A DNA stretch of 64,000 nucleotides from Cerrena zonata (lineage: Eukaryota; Basidiomycota; Agaricomycetes; Polyporales; Cerrenaceae): positions 1,302,001 through 1,366,000 of the forward strand of contig JASBNA010000002.1 of the NCBI GenBank assembly GCA_038087015.1. The letters are read 5' to 3'. The notes below the pieces were generated by a model. The model worked only from the letters and a program-made list of their open reading frames with translations, did not search any database and was not told where the DNA came from. This document shows, one piece after another, positions 46,894-58,491 of this stretch. A program made the translations under genes and the position numbers. The stretch's first letter is position 1, and each line of letters starts with the position of its first letter.

Positions 46894-47630
46894 TCAAGAC
46901 GATGGAGCTTCTTTTACTGCTGCTTCTAACGCATGACCATTGACTACTGCAGGCTCTGCGTCGATTAACACGCACGCCCATCTTGCCCAATCTGGTCCTG
47001 GGTTGTACCAAGCATGCATGGTCCCTCTTTGGATTACGACGTCTCCTGTTTTTGTAATCCTCTCCCCGTCTTCCATTTTCAGGATAGGCGTTCCACTGAC
47101 TATGAAATGACTTGGTAAGTCCTTCGTCAGGCTGAATCATGTAGTAGTCTTACTGATAACATTATGATCAAGGGAGTTTGTTCGGTGCTGTAAAGTGGAG
47201 TCAAGTATTTGAGAACATAGACGAAGACAAAATACCAACCCATGCCGTCCAGGCTCCAGGGGCGAGGTCCGTCACAGTACAATGTGTACCGTTGGGGGAG
47301 ATAAGTCCACTATCTCGAGTGGCTCGTCTTAAACCTCCATCATCACTAAACACTAATGAGTTATACTCTAGTAAGTAAGGAGGGCAATAGCCTACTCGAG
47401 ATTATTATCTTTGGCTGGTACTGAATTGGTAACCCATAACGGAGCGACCCTCAGGCCAGGCGCGACATCCTACATAGACTTCAGTTAAACATACATATAC
47501 CGGCACCAGAAATGGTGATCGTGGAATTTACGAGTAGAGGAATAACACCGTCATCTTTCACCACTGCGACACCATCTTCGGCCCTGTGGGCAGTAATAAT
47601 GCGGCGCGGTGCAGGAAGTTCTGAACTCAT
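46894..47630 (-). CDS. Cupin-domain protein
   Basis: Several exons on the minus strand from ATG 47630. MSSELPAPRRIITAHRAEDG and VAVVKDDGVIPLL are followed by APGLRVAPLWVTNSVPAKDN, DDGGLRRATRDSGLISPNGT and VTDLAPGAWTAW. The cupin barrel is completed by SGTPILKMEDGERITKTGDV, VIQRGTMHAWYNPGPDWARW and LIDAEPAVVNGHALEAA. Single-domain fungal cupins with TGDVVIQRGTxHAW are common near oxidoreductases, but few have known functions. The metal-binding histidines are only partly present, so enzymatic activity is uncertain. The middle splice sites near 47150-47400 are approximate. It is convergent with the SDR gene (37 nt apart). Confidence 0.78.
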
Positions 47631-47721
47631 TATCGTGTTTCGGGGATAGACTCAAACCAATGGCAGTTCGTCAGACTCATATACCATCATTATGTACCTG
47701 CCGACCTTCCCTATCGATCGC

Positions 47722-48057
47722 TTAGCGATAACAGTACTGTCTGTTTTTCATGAGGTCGGGCCGTGGAGCGGGACGTGCTGTACCGTAAGGTCCACTGAAG
47801 GCGCATTCGATGTTGTTGCTGATGTTGCTAAACAGTACATAGGACGAGCGTGAAATGACAAGCGGGGTTGCGATCACAAACAGCGAATGCGTCGGGGTGG
47901 ACTTGAGCAGGGCGCAGAAAGGGGCAGGCACGAGATGAGGAAGGAGCAATATAGTGTTGTGTTGATGTAGCAAGGATAATGGAACCTGGGTACCAGTCGA
48001 TGTGAATCCTATGCTGGCCAGTAATCGCCGCTGCATGCCACTCACTATGGTGCTCAT
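47722..48057 (-). CDS. Small ORF, doubtful
   Basis: An uninterrupted 111-codon frame from ATG 48057 (MSTIVSGMQRRLLASIGFTS). It has a basic/hydrophobic N-terminus that could be a mitochondrial presequence, and ends RPDLMKNRQYCYR. A GTGAGT directly after the fourth codon could instead be a splice donor. It has no recognised family and lies between the cupin start and the PEX16 stop. Confidence 0.25.
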   Translation of the reverse strand: MSTIVSGMQRRLLASIGFTSTGTQVPLSLLHQHNTILLLPHLVPAPFCALLKSTPTHSLFVIATPLVISRSSYVLFSNISNNIECAFSGPYGTARPAPRPDLMKNRQYCYR

Positions 48058-48345
48058 GAACCTAGTAGGTAGTCAACTCATGGTAAAAAGAACGCAATAT
48101 CAGGCAATACCCTGTGATAACCATGGAGTTCAAGGATCGTCAATCCAAGATCTCACTGGATCTTACCCCGCATTTGTGGCCCCGGACCGTGAGGCGGCAG
48201 GTTTTACCGGTCGAGGAACATCGAGGAATGTGTTTTACACAGTATAATATCCGGCCGAGGGCCCAGAACATATCGGAGCAGTACAATGATAGCAAGAGTA
48301 TGTATGGAAGAGAGCACAAATCGACAGACAACCAAAGAGAAACAA

Positions 48346-49730
48346 TTAAGGAGCGGTATCTGTAAGAACGCCAAGATAGTAAGCATCGAATGTAATGGTG
48401 GAGGAATGTCACATACAATAATAGTAATCGTCGATGAGCGGTATCCAGTCCTTGACCAAGGCACTGAAGAGACCAACCAAAGGAATGTTAGCGGTGCGAT
48501 CTGCAAAGGACTCGAGTTTCGGCCTGTGAACCGGGTATTAGCAACGAATGTGAATATATAGTTTGGAAGTACATACCGACTCCATGTTTTCCAGATGGAC
48601 CCGCGCAGGAGATACCAGAGGATATCACGATCACGACTTGCATACTCAGCCCGTTCAAGCTGAGAAGATGATGATGGCACTCGTCGGATGTTTCTGGACA
48701 AGAACTCGAGCATTAAAGCAACCAATAGCGGTCGGTTCGTCTTCCTATCTGAAGCAAGCATGGAAGCTAAAGTTGTTGATTTAGTACTGGGCTCAGGGTG
48801 ACAGTTTGAATGATTACCATAAACCAAGGGTCGTAAGATGTAGATTACTTCAGCGGCCCAGTCCTTGGGATTCTTGAGCGTCCGCACAAGCGACGTAGGC
48901 GTCCTAACTGATGAGGTGGTCAAGGCTTTTGGGAGCAAATAGTCTTCAACTGGGATAGGAGACTGAGTGGGAGGCGGGAGTGTCAGGAGGGAGTGGGGAG
49001 GGAGAGGTGCATGATTGTTTCTCAGATGCTCAGGAGTTGAAGGTAACGATGAAGGTGGCGAGGAAGGAGCGAGGGTAGGTGACGAAGAGGTATCTGAGAA
49101 TTCTGGCAGAGCAGCAGGATCGAATTCACGTTCTGGGATTGGTGGGCTGATCAGAGGTCTTCTGGTGATACGTAGTAGAGTAAACCGGAGGAATGCTCTG
49201 AGAGAAGTGTGAATGATTAGCAGTCAACTGAGTAAAGCATTCTAGCGCACTTGATCATCTCAATGAATACGATTCCTCTCCATCTAGCCTTCAGTGATGT
49301 TTTTCTGCGCAATCCCATCTCGACCAAGAGCTCCACAAAACGTATTAGCTCTAAGGCACGAGCAGCCCATTTATACGTAAAGCTCTTCTCAGACCAAGCT
49401 TTGGTGTAGCGAGTATGTGATGAAGATGGGAGGAGCGGCTTGTATTTTGGGTCGGACTGCATGATCTTTGAAAGTAATGTATCATGATACATGCTCATTA
49501 CGTTGAGTAACGCGGAGACTGTACACATGAGAACGACAAATACATGCGTGTATCAGAAATGTGCTATTAGTTGAACAACGAGGTGTCTTACGAGCTTCAG
49601 AGGCCAGCTCAGCATCCTTGAATCTGCCCGGCAGGATCCAAGTCACAGAACGCAGGGACGACTCCAAAGTTGAAATGGTGGACACATTGTTGACGAGAAA
49701 GGACTCGTAGCTGTGGAACGGGGAGGACAT
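48346..49730 (-). CDS. PEX16: Peroxisomal membrane protein PEX16
   Basis: Multiple exons on the minus strand, start 49730 (MSSPFHSYESFLVNNVSTIS). STLESSLRSVTWILPGRFKD is the family's opening signature, followed by VSALLNVMSMYHDTLL, YKWAARALELIRFVELLVEM and RWRGIVFIEMIKAFLRFTLL. A Pro/Ser-rich loop precedes DWAAEVIYILRPLVY, LVALMLEFLSRNIRR and REYASRD-like ERAEYASRDRDILWYLLRGS. The end reads FSALVKDWIPLIDDYYYYTA and a stop in a tiny last exon. PEX16 helps place peroxisomal membrane proteins through PEX3/PEX19. It is present in filamentous fungi but absent from budding yeast. Confidence 0.92.
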
Positions 49731-50352
49731 GGTGAACGGCAAGCTGAAAGTCCAGGAGCGACCCCAGAGGATCGCGGATAAGTTGCGGAGAGCGATTAGC
49801 CTAACGCCGAGTGAGGGAACATCCTTGTGAATTCACACAGCCCGTTTTCGGTCAAACCTCCTTCGACAACATACCCCCACTATTAATTCGAGTGGTTCCT
49901 CGCCAGGAGTGTATGGCAGATATCGATCCAGCATTCACCGGATCCAGTACGGTGGTGCCAAGGCTATCGATACCGCAAACTGAATAGCAAACCTTGAGAA
50001 AAAGCTAAACATGTTGCAGTTTGTAATAGCCTCGGGGTGATTTGAGTTTTGGGAACCAGCGGGGCGCAGTTGCACAGATAGGGAAGGTTGAAACAACTTC
50101 AAGCAAGTCTCGGTTTAGACGTCTTTCGAGTTTCCTCCGCCCGCCTGCCTATCAGACAATCACCGTCTGCACACAATCCTTCCCACACGTGGACAAAACA
50201 TGCACAAATGACATTGTTATGCACAGCGTCCAAATTTTGGATGCTGGTAGGACTCATGGCTCGGCTATAAGACTCATTTCCTCCGCCAGCTTTCTTCTGA
50301 ACCTCCACCATCTCCCCTTCCATCGATATTGGGGGGTCCCTGTTATCTTTCA
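49731..50352. other. Divergent promoter region, PEX16 and coiled-coil gene
   Basis: 622 nt between the two start codons. Short frames on both strands show no family likeness, and no other feature was seen. Confidence 0.45.
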
Positions 50353-52065
50353 ATGGCTTCTCATCGACATGCCCATCAGCTAAACTACTTCCAGCAGCCT
50401 CCCGTAAGAGGTCAGTTGGAACCCATTACTGCTGATGGGTATACGAGGACGGGTTGGCGATGGTTACAATGCACGGACACCCCCAATGAGTTGAGGGTAC
50501 GTCTAGCTATGTCCTATAGTATCAGAAGTTCGACTGATTAGTGCTAAAGGTTCTGCTCCCTCCTCGCACTGCTCTGGTTTACGCACAACTACTCAGAGTA
50601 GAAACAGCAGAGCTTGCAAAAGACGAACGTGCTTCATGGGAGAGGATTATGCAGATTCGACATCTCAAGGACAGGATGTTACGCAAGTGCCAGCGACTCG
50701 CAAGGGGATCTGTTCCTCATGACAGGAATACTCCATACCCGACGTTTCTTACCATTCATGCACCTCCAGACTTCAGGCTGAAGGAAATGGAAAGGTGGTT
50801 TAGAGACCAAGGACCGGATGTCGCCAATCTAACGAGTGCCGAGACACACACTAGACCGTACTGTTGCGAGAAGTGTGGTCCGCCTACTCATACAGTCCCA
50901 CCCGCTTCTGCACCTGCAGCTACGACATCCCGACGTCGTGAACCAAGCACCACTGCTGTACCATCAAGAACTTCCGAATCGAAGCGTACAGCTGCGCAAT
51001 CTTCACGTCATGCTATCCCAGCTTCTAGTTCTCAGAGAAAACGTTCTAAGTCCAAAGCACAACCGGTTCCGGTGCCTACACGTTCTCGACAGACCGAACG
51101 TCGTGCAAGTAGTTCTCACCGATCGCCCTTGACTTCCCCTCCAAAACCTACTCCTCAGCGAGCTCGCAGTCGATCAGTTTCTCCATACCATGGACTTCGT
51201 ACAGAGTCTCCCAGACCTTCAGGTGTTATGTCTCCCGACCCGATACCCATTCCATATCGACCAAGTAGGGATAATATGCATAGTCGTCTTGCCCCACCAA
51301 CCCCGCCACCTCTTACAGAATCTCCGGAGCCGATGGATCATGAACGTATATCTCCCGAGTTTCCCGAACCTCAGGTATTCCCCGAACCACAAGTGGAACC
51401 TCCAAAGCCTTCTAGCCCTGGCAGCACACTCGTAGATTTCCCTCAGGAACAGGTTCCATTCCCTACTTCGGCACCGTTAGAGACTATACATGAAAACGAA
51501 TGGGTCGAGGAACCAGAATCGAGCACTCGACCTCGTTTGCCCAGGCGAAGGAGTAGTCTCAAGAAATCCGGTAGTAGGTTAAGTCTCATTAGCCAAAAGT
51601 CTGTCACTTGGGCTATGGATCGTAATTGGGAAGACCAGATTTCCAAATACACCAAGGCGGTGGATGAAGCTGATGTCTTGGGTCAGTCTCTCTTTCAGAT
51701 TATCATTCTATGCGACGCTAAATGGCTGTATTGTAGCTCATGAACTCGAAGATGCTCGTCAGGTGTACCATGACCATATCTCTGAAATGCGCAGGCTTTG
51801 TCGTCACATCATCTCCGCTTCTGAGAAGGTCCGTCTCGAAAGCGAGAACCTTCATCACCAGGAAGAGATCATGCACAAGCAGGAAGATAAACTTATGGAA
51901 TGTTGCGGTCGTTTGGAACGTATGGAATTACAGTACCGCGAGCAAGGTATGTATTCACGACGCGTCATTATGAAGCATCGAACTCAACTTTATTCTCTAG
52001 TTCTTACTATTCTGGACGAAACCAAGCGTGTCGTCCAGCTTTGCGATAAGAAACGCGAAGATTAA
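50353..52065 (+). CDS. Pro/Ser/Arg-rich protein with C-terminal coiled coil, unknown
   Basis: Four exons: 50353-50496, 50550-51681, 51737 to about 51945, and a last exon ending 52065. The N-terminus MASHRHAHQLNYFQQPPVRG leads to PPRTALVYAQLLRVETAELA and ERIMQIRHLKDRMLRKCQRL, a helical segment. The middle ~250 residues are disordered and rich in Pro, Ser and Arg (RSRSVSPYHG-like stretches) and contain a CCEKCGPP pair. The last ~110 residues are charged and helical: ARQVYHDHISEMRRLCRHII, ESENLHHQEEIMHKQEDKLM and DETKRVVQLCDKKRED. A coiled coil is likely. I do not recognise the family; it looks fungal-specific. Confidence 0.75.
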
Positions 52066-52487
52066 GATATATGGCCTTACTCCTATGGCTTCCAGGTTGT
52101 ATTTAAAGTTTATTGTGCATAGTTTACCACCTAGACTGGTCCGGCTTATACCTCCCTTCTCACTGATCCTAAACTCATTACGTTATACCTCTGGAATCAT
52201 TTCGGATTCACTGTAACATATCGTTGTTCATAGTTAACCTTGCCAATCGTTGTCTGTCTTTTAGATGTATGGATGTATACTATATGGAATATTATGGGTA
52301 TTTTGTTTGCCTAACGATACATGCCACTGAACGAATCTTTAAATACCGATGCGATGCGTAAACTCAGACTAGCTTAGTGGGCGTGGAGGTATATGAGCTC
52401 TGAGATTAGAGTAACTAATATAGGAATGCGAACAGTCTGATCCATAGTCATAACAGGGTCGTGAAACAGCATGCCAACAAAAGTCCT
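52066..52487. other. Convergent 3' intergenic region
   Basis: Spacer between the coiled-coil gene and CorA-type gene stop codons, with no coding signal. Confidence 0.4.
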
Positions 52488-55023
52488 TCACGTAGGAGTC
52501 CAACGCCCTCGTTTCTTCTTCGCATTCACCCACCACTTGCGAACAACAGTGCCGTATACCACAATGATCAAAACGCTCAGGGAGATGATAATATAAAAGA
52601 CATGGTACTTGTTGGTGAATCTTGCATTGTGGGGAATATGAACGTTCATGGAATGCAAGCCTATAAACATAAGGTGGTCAGAGTGGAATCGGATCGGGAT
52701 TTGGGAGACCTACCGATGAGGGTTTGAACTAGAAGAACGCCAATAGATATGACGGAAAGCATGACGATAGCCTTGTCGCTGGCCGCTTTAGCTTTAGAAA
52801 CAGAGAGTCGCAACTCCATGAGATAGGTCGGGTGTGATTGACTCAACATCCGTTCGTAGTGAGCAAGTGATTGCTGTAGTGTCAAAATGTGATCTACAAA
52901 CATCAACGTTAGTCTCGTGATATCACAAAGTCAACATAGAACAGTACCTTGAACATCACCCATGTACATCCACACATCTCTATCATCACCAGTCCCATTC
53001 CCCAACCCAGCTTCTCCCGTCTTGAGCATCCTCTTCCTAATCTGAGCCACCACTTCCGACTTCGCAGCCAGGAAGCGAGTGAGGGAGGTAACCAATCTCC
53101 GAGTCTTAGCCATGCGATGCACAGTATCCATGCTCAGATTCGGAGATGGTGCATCCACAACCGTATACATCATCGACCTGAAGTCTCTGTATGCCTGCTT
53201 TACTCGTTGGAGAGAGAGAAGAGGATATTGAGGTATAGAAAAATGGGTCTTGGCGTAGTCACTTCGGTAGGTTTCGTTCTCCTTGATACTGAGAGAGGAT
53301 CGCTTTTCGTCGAAATCCTTGAGAGCCTTTTTGTGGTCCTTTGTCCGCAGCGAGTGTACTGTCAGAGCTACCCAAAACTTTCTCTGCTGGTTGACTGGCA
53401 GTCGTAGTTGTGGAGAAGACTATAGATTCAATATCGATGATCTCCTTTTCGATGACATCTAGAAAGGGAAGAAAGAATCGACGATGGAGTCGATGATACC
53501 ATGGGCTATCCAGTCTATAAGTGATGTTATAGTCATGTTTAGGTCAGAGTAGGGACCTAAATGAAAACTGACCAGATGACATCGTGATAGTTTCGTCCAG
53601 AGCAAGCACTCTACTCCTAACAGCATCCGCATGCTCTGATATATCAGAGAAGTGGAACTACGGGCAGACCATTAATTTCATATTTACGAACAAGACATGT
53701 ACAATGAGCACTCACCGAGCACACCCCTTCTCTAAAGACCACTAAATAGACATTCACCTCACTGACGATACTCTCATCCTGCGAGTCGCCTTTTGCTTGC
53801 GCTCTCCTCCTTTCTCGAGTGTTTCGACTCTCAATAGCGCGGAAACTAATAAAATAGTAACCAAGTTTTGGGAACAATTCTAACTTCTCACGAGGGTCTT
53901 GTTGGAGTATGTCTTCCAGTGTCAATGGATGTAGGTGTAGCAACTACAGGCATCCATAAGCACATTTGCAATGCAATAGAGCTACAAAGAAGCGTACCTT
54001 CCCAATCTGACGCATATCTTCCCACCTCGGACTCGAGACGTCAAGCCACCACGCCCTATCCAAGTTTCTCGCCGAGGGTACCTTTTCCATGTTGGGAGCG
54101 GATGCAAACGAGGTGATCCCCGGTCTACTAGCTTTCCCCTTCCCTTTCTTCCCCTTCTTACGGGGTTCCTCACACGGGGGCGTAGAGGGGGCGGACCCAT
54201 TGGCTGATAGGTTCTTCCGCTGTATGTTTTCCGGTATCATGTAGTCATGGTGGAGATTTGGTGCGGGGACAGACGCTGTGGAGAGCGAGGGTTCAGCATT
54301 AGGAGGTGAAATGCGAGCGTTTTCTTGTACACGCCGAGACTTGAGGTTGTCTTTCAATGCGAAACTAAGCTGGCCTAAGATCTGGGGTAAAGAAGTGGTC
54401 CGCAGTACGCCGTTATCTGCCTTTGTCGCTGGGGGCACTGTAGCAGCGGTAGTCGATGATGGTGGGGTGTACAATACAAACTCCCGATCAACACGCCTCA
54501 AGAGTGCTCTGGCCTGTATACGGGCAGCGACGTCCCTCTCGGATTTGGCATTATGTATATCTGCAAGGCTAAGTCTTGAGCGTCGTCGCTTTCGAATGCG
54601 AGACTTTGTAGTTCTTGAGTTGCTTGAGGATGAAGAGGTGGAAGAGGACGATGATGACGAGGAGGATAGTGATGAAGTTGAGGCCCACGCCCGAGCCCAA
54701 TGAGAAATGGCATGTTCGAGTACAGCGGATATAGCACCCAGTCTCCCGCCAAAGATCACTGAGCTACTTGAAGAGGAGGAACTCGACGATGAGGAACTAT
54801 CACTTGGAGCAATTGAGGGAGGTGGCGGACTTCTCGACGGTGAGGGGGGACGTTCTCCGCGATAGATGTTATCAGTCTCATCGCTGTCTTCATCCACATT
54901 TGGTGGCGGGATATTGATATGAGCTGGAAGGTAATCCATAGACATGATTGGTGAATGATTCACGGAAACTGAGGGCCTGCCAGCGACGGTGTCAAGCTCT
55001 ACGAGCTCTATTGAGAGGTCCAT
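52488..55023 (-). CDS. CorA-type magnesium transporter homologue (ALR/MNR2-like)
   Basis: Start 55023 (MDLSIELVELDTVAGRPSVS). A ~340-residue N-terminal region has two poly-Ser tracts (about 54630-54670 and 54760-54800) and a basic KGKKGKGKASRPG patch. The CorA soluble domain begins RAWWLDVSSPRWEDMRQIGK and LLHLHPLTLEDILQQDPREK, then LGYYFISFRAIESRN and DWIAHGIIDSIVDSFFPFLD. Further on are MDTVHRMAKTRRLVTSLTRF and VQDHILTLQQSLAHYERMLS. Two C-terminal helices follow: VMLSVISIGVLLVQTLIG and YIIISLSVLIIVVYGTVV. The pore signature Gly-Met-Asn reads Ser-Met-Asn (GLHSMNVHIP). Near 53350 the frame needs an intron with a poor GTTTTG donor (53378-53327) or contains a frameshift. Confidence 0.82.
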
Positions 55024-55374
55024 GATGAATATTTGAAGGCTATTGTGAATGGGGCGTATTCTAGTGGCTGGAGGCTAACACCAATGGTGGATGCGTGTTT
55101 TTCGAGACTGCTATTGCCTTGCCCTCGGCAATACAGCCGGTGAGAAGGTCTATGGTGCCATGAGATGAGGGAAGAATTCAAGAAATGAAAGACCTCAAAT
55201 CGTACTTTCCGCAAGCGCGCAAGGCCGGCTGGACCCACAATCTCCAACTCAAGACAGAAATAGATCCGCCAAGATACAAAGGTAAGCTGAGTACACACAG
55301 AATCCTGTTTGCATCGAGTGAAGCAAAATGATATATTTATGGCAGCAGTCAATCCGAAACACAAACAAAATAGA
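55024..55374. other. Intergenic: CorA-type promoter and RRP36 3' end
   Basis: Both genes read leftward. No feature beyond spacer was seen. Confidence 0.4.
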
Positions 55375-56826
55375 TTATCCAAATCTCTGGCGTTTCGGCG
55401 GCCTTTCCCCCTGGCCACCGCCTGCACGAAACGAAGGTGCAAAAGGTCGCTTCTTTTTCTCCTTCTGCGCAACCTTCTTTTGCTTTTTCTCTATAGCCTT
55501 CTTCACTGCTCTGTTTCCACCAGATTTCGCCAGTGCATCGAATTTGGCGCGAGTTAGTAGCTCTTTCTTTTCGGCTAGAGTAGAATATAACTCAGTTTTG
55601 CAATATGAATAAATGAGAGTACACGTACAATCCTTCAGATGCCAGGCTCCCTTGCCCTGTTTTTGTCTTTCACGCTCTTCCTTGGCCACTCTTGCCAACG
55701 CTTCCTGCGAAATCTTCTCCTGCCGGTCCTTGTTTACAGTACTTTCCGCTCGTTTTACAGCACGCTCCAGTCGTTCAACCTCTAGCTCCCGTTCCTCGCG
55801 CAGATCTCGAGGTGAATTCACTAGCAGTTTTCTTGCGCGTTTTAGGTTGTCCCTCAGGGTCTTCAGTTCTTCGGAATGCAATCCTGATAGGAAACCGTAT
55901 TGATTCTGGAATCGATGGGCGTCGAACTCCCCTGTCATATTAACAAACCGAGGATCTCGGGGAATCTGTAATACAAGTTATGTTATTTACTGTGTGATGA
56001 GAATGTTTGAAGTTTACGTACCAGTTTCTGATCCTCGAATGCTGGCTTTTTCCTTGATACAGGTCTCTTCGACGTCACTTCCATGGGTCTTAATGACATC
56101 GATTAGATATGGCACATCAGCGAATTGAGAAATAGAAATACGCACGCGTGTTTGTGTTTTCGTTTTGCGATTTCTTGTTTCTCTTTAGCTTTCTCCTTAC
56201 CCTTCAAGCTTGGTCTGGAGTTCTCTTCTTCAGGTTCTGAATTGCCAGACTCATCGTCTTCACTTCCATCTGATTCACCAAGAGCTTTCGCCCTAGAAAG
56301 AGCGCTCTGAGCCTTTCTCAAAGCACCAAGAGGTAGAGACGATAAATCTATGGTCATTTAAGTCAGCGTTCTCATGTGAGACCAATGCGAACGAACCATT
56401 TTGTAGTGTTTTCTGTTCAACGGAGTATGCTTAGTTAGTTTAGCATCATTATAGATGCTCGGAAAGACTTGCTAGATTAATCCTACTTGGACCTTCGCCC
56501 AAGTCTTCCTCTTCCTCATCCACGCTTTCCTCCGACTCACTCGACTCCATACCATCTGCTCCGTCTATCTCATCATCATCAACCCATTGCGCAACACGTG
56601 GTGCATCTACATCAATGTGCTCATCATCTGAAACCTCCACCAAATCTTCTTCCTTGTCTTCGCTTCCAGAAGAATTCCCTTCGTCTTCACTATTCTCGTC
56701 TGAAATATCTGGAGGTGAGACCGGTTGTGCCTTTGATTTGGAAGGTTTGGGGTTAATGACTGTGAGTTTGTGCGGGATAGAACCTGCTGGAGGTTTCCGC
56801 GTTGTAGGTCGAGGACGTCGAGGCAT
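55375..56826 (-). CDS. RRP36: Ribosome-biogenesis factor RRP36
   Basis: Five or so exons on the minus strand, start 56826 ([20 protein letters not shown]). A very acidic stretch (56470-56720 region, runs of Glu/Asp/Ser) precedes [20 protein letters not shown]. The family core is [40 protein letters not shown] and [21 protein letters not shown] charged coiled-coil stretch leads to [15 protein letters not shown] and [20 protein letters not shown], and a [15 protein letters not shown] end. RRP36 is a nucleolar component of the 90S pre-ribosome needed for early 18S rRNA cleavages. The basic C-terminus is a typical nucleolar localisation signal. Confidence 0.93.
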
Positions 56827-57532
56827 GTTGTTTAGTTAACCGCTGAGGTACTTTGGGTGATGCTTGCTCGAAATCTCCCGAAATTCGAGTGCTTGTTAAA
56901 GGTTTGGATCGATCGAGAAGAGGCGCTGGTACTACCCATTTCCATCCGTAGCCGACGGGTAAGCGATGCAAGTTTCAACTCAACGCCCAAGTAATACCGC
57001 TCTTTGACAGCGATTATTCATCTTTCATTCAGCAAACGTGTATCTCGTCATGACTCTCAACACATTTCCTGATTTTTACTAACGTGTTGCAACCTATGGT
57101 CACTCATCCTGGACTCTTCGGAGGTAGCTATATTTGATCAACTATGTTAGGGGCGTTATCGCGACCATCACGATAGCAAAGACTGGTCTTGTCTTGACAT
57201 TCTTTGCGCGTGAGTGGGTCACCTCGCCGTGCATCGGAATGACGCATTGCCCGAATCGACGATGCTGTTCCAGCATCTTCACCACACCGAGGATGCGTGT
57301 GAATTTATGGCTCGATACTGTAAAGCTCGACTTCATGAACTATTCACGCGTCAGTTTTGATACAAGGTCACCGAATCTTACTCATTCGCCCCTTTCCGCC
57401 ACAATAATCACAAGTATGGGTTGGTATAAATACCATATGCTCTTTTCCTATCGACCACATCTCACCTATCCCGTCCCTCATCACTCCGATCCGCCAAAGC
57501 ACACTTCGCCCCTTTCGCCATAATACACCATA
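56827..57532. other. Divergent promoter region, RRP36 and FMN reductase
   Basis: 706 nt between start codons. The rightward side contains a TATA-like box at 57425. Short frames at 57134-57523 show no family likeness. Confidence 0.45.
57425..57432 (+). promoter_or_regulatory. TATA box of the FMN reductase gene
   Basis: TATAAATA, 101 nt upstream of the ATG at 57533 and followed by a C/T-rich, probably transcribed leader. A strong TATA box fits an inducible oxidoreductase gene. Confidence 0.5.
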
Positions 57533-58153
57533 ATGACTGTTGTCACTCGTAAAGTCGGTCTCATCCTCGCCAGTGCACGACGAGGTGGAAACGCTTCTGG
57601 TCTCGCTACCTGGCTCAAGCCACTTATCCAAACCCGCCTGAACAAGGCAGATCCAGCAAAACCTTTCGAGGTTGTAACCGTTGACCCCCACTCTGCACCT
57701 TTCCCTGCCGGCGCCCTAACCGACGGTAGCAAATTCCCTGCTCAAGTGACCGACTCGAAGGACTATGCGTCCCCCGCCGTTCGTGAATGGAGCCAATTCA
57801 TTTCATCGTGTTCAGCATTCGTTATCCTTTGCCCCGAATACAATGGCGGGTACCCCGGAGAGATTAAAAACGCTCTTGACCAATTGTTCCACGAATGGGC
57901 AAAGAAGCCCGTTACGGTCGTCACTTATGGTGGAGGAGGAGGATCGAGGGCTGCTAAACAGTTGACGGATATTCTCAAGAACCTTCAGATGCAGCCAACT
58001 CCGACCCAACCTCAAATTGCCATCCCAGGGGACCTCATCAGCGGTGCTGAGAGGGTCACAACTGCTTCAACATTCCTCATCAAGTATGAGCCTGTTGTAG
58101 AGAAGGCTGTAGAGGAACTCGAGCAGCTTACCGCGGCTGCCGCTTCGGCTTAG
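57533..58153 (+). CDS. NADPH-dependent FMN reductase
   Basis: A single exon of 206 codons, the size of flavodoxin-like FMN reductases. VGLILASARRGGNASGLATW is the phosphate-binding loop. FVILCPEYNGGYPGEIKNAL is the flavin-contact motif conserved in the FMN_red family, and VTVVTYGGGGGSRAAKQLTD follows. The protein ends EQLTAAAASA. The enzyme uses NAD(P)H to reduce FMN or quinone-like acceptors. No targeting signal is evident, so it is probably cytosolic. Being intronless with a TATA box sets it apart from its heavily spliced neighbours, as often seen in stress-response genes. Confidence 0.9.
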   Translation: MTVVTRKVGLILASARRGGNASGLATWLKPLIQTRLNKADPAKPFEVVTVDPHSAPFPAGALTDGSKFPAQVTDSKDYASPAVREWSQFISSCSAFVILCPEYNGGYPGEIKNALDQLFHEWAKKPVTVVTYGGGGGSRAAKQLTDILKNLQMQPTPTQPQIAIPGDLISGAERVTTASTFLIKYEPVVEKAVEELEQLTAAAASA

Positions 58154-58365
58154 ACAATGAAATATCCCAGGTAAGATTCAGTGTATGCCGAGCCTCATGT
58201 CATTTACCGATGATCTTTCAGATCGTTCTTCTCCGTTTGGATTGGCATATAGATCTCATGTACATATACTACCTAATATTGACCATCATCAACGTCATTA
58301 TGTCTTCTCGCCATAGACGACTCTATTAGAATGATAGGACGCATTAGACAAATGCACACATGTTA

Positions 58366-58389
58366 ATGGATCATGGATCATGGATCATG
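58366..58389. repeat. Short tandem repeat (ATGGATC x3)
   Basis: Three direct copies of the 7-nt unit ATGGATC followed by ATG, in the 3' flank of the FMN reductase gene. Confidence 0.8.
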
Positions 58390-58491
58390 TCGCAAGGCAC
58401 CATATGGAAAAATCGTGAGTAGTCATTAGAATCGTGAACCCGTCGTGCAATAAGTACATAATATCTCACAAGATACCCATATCGATAAATA

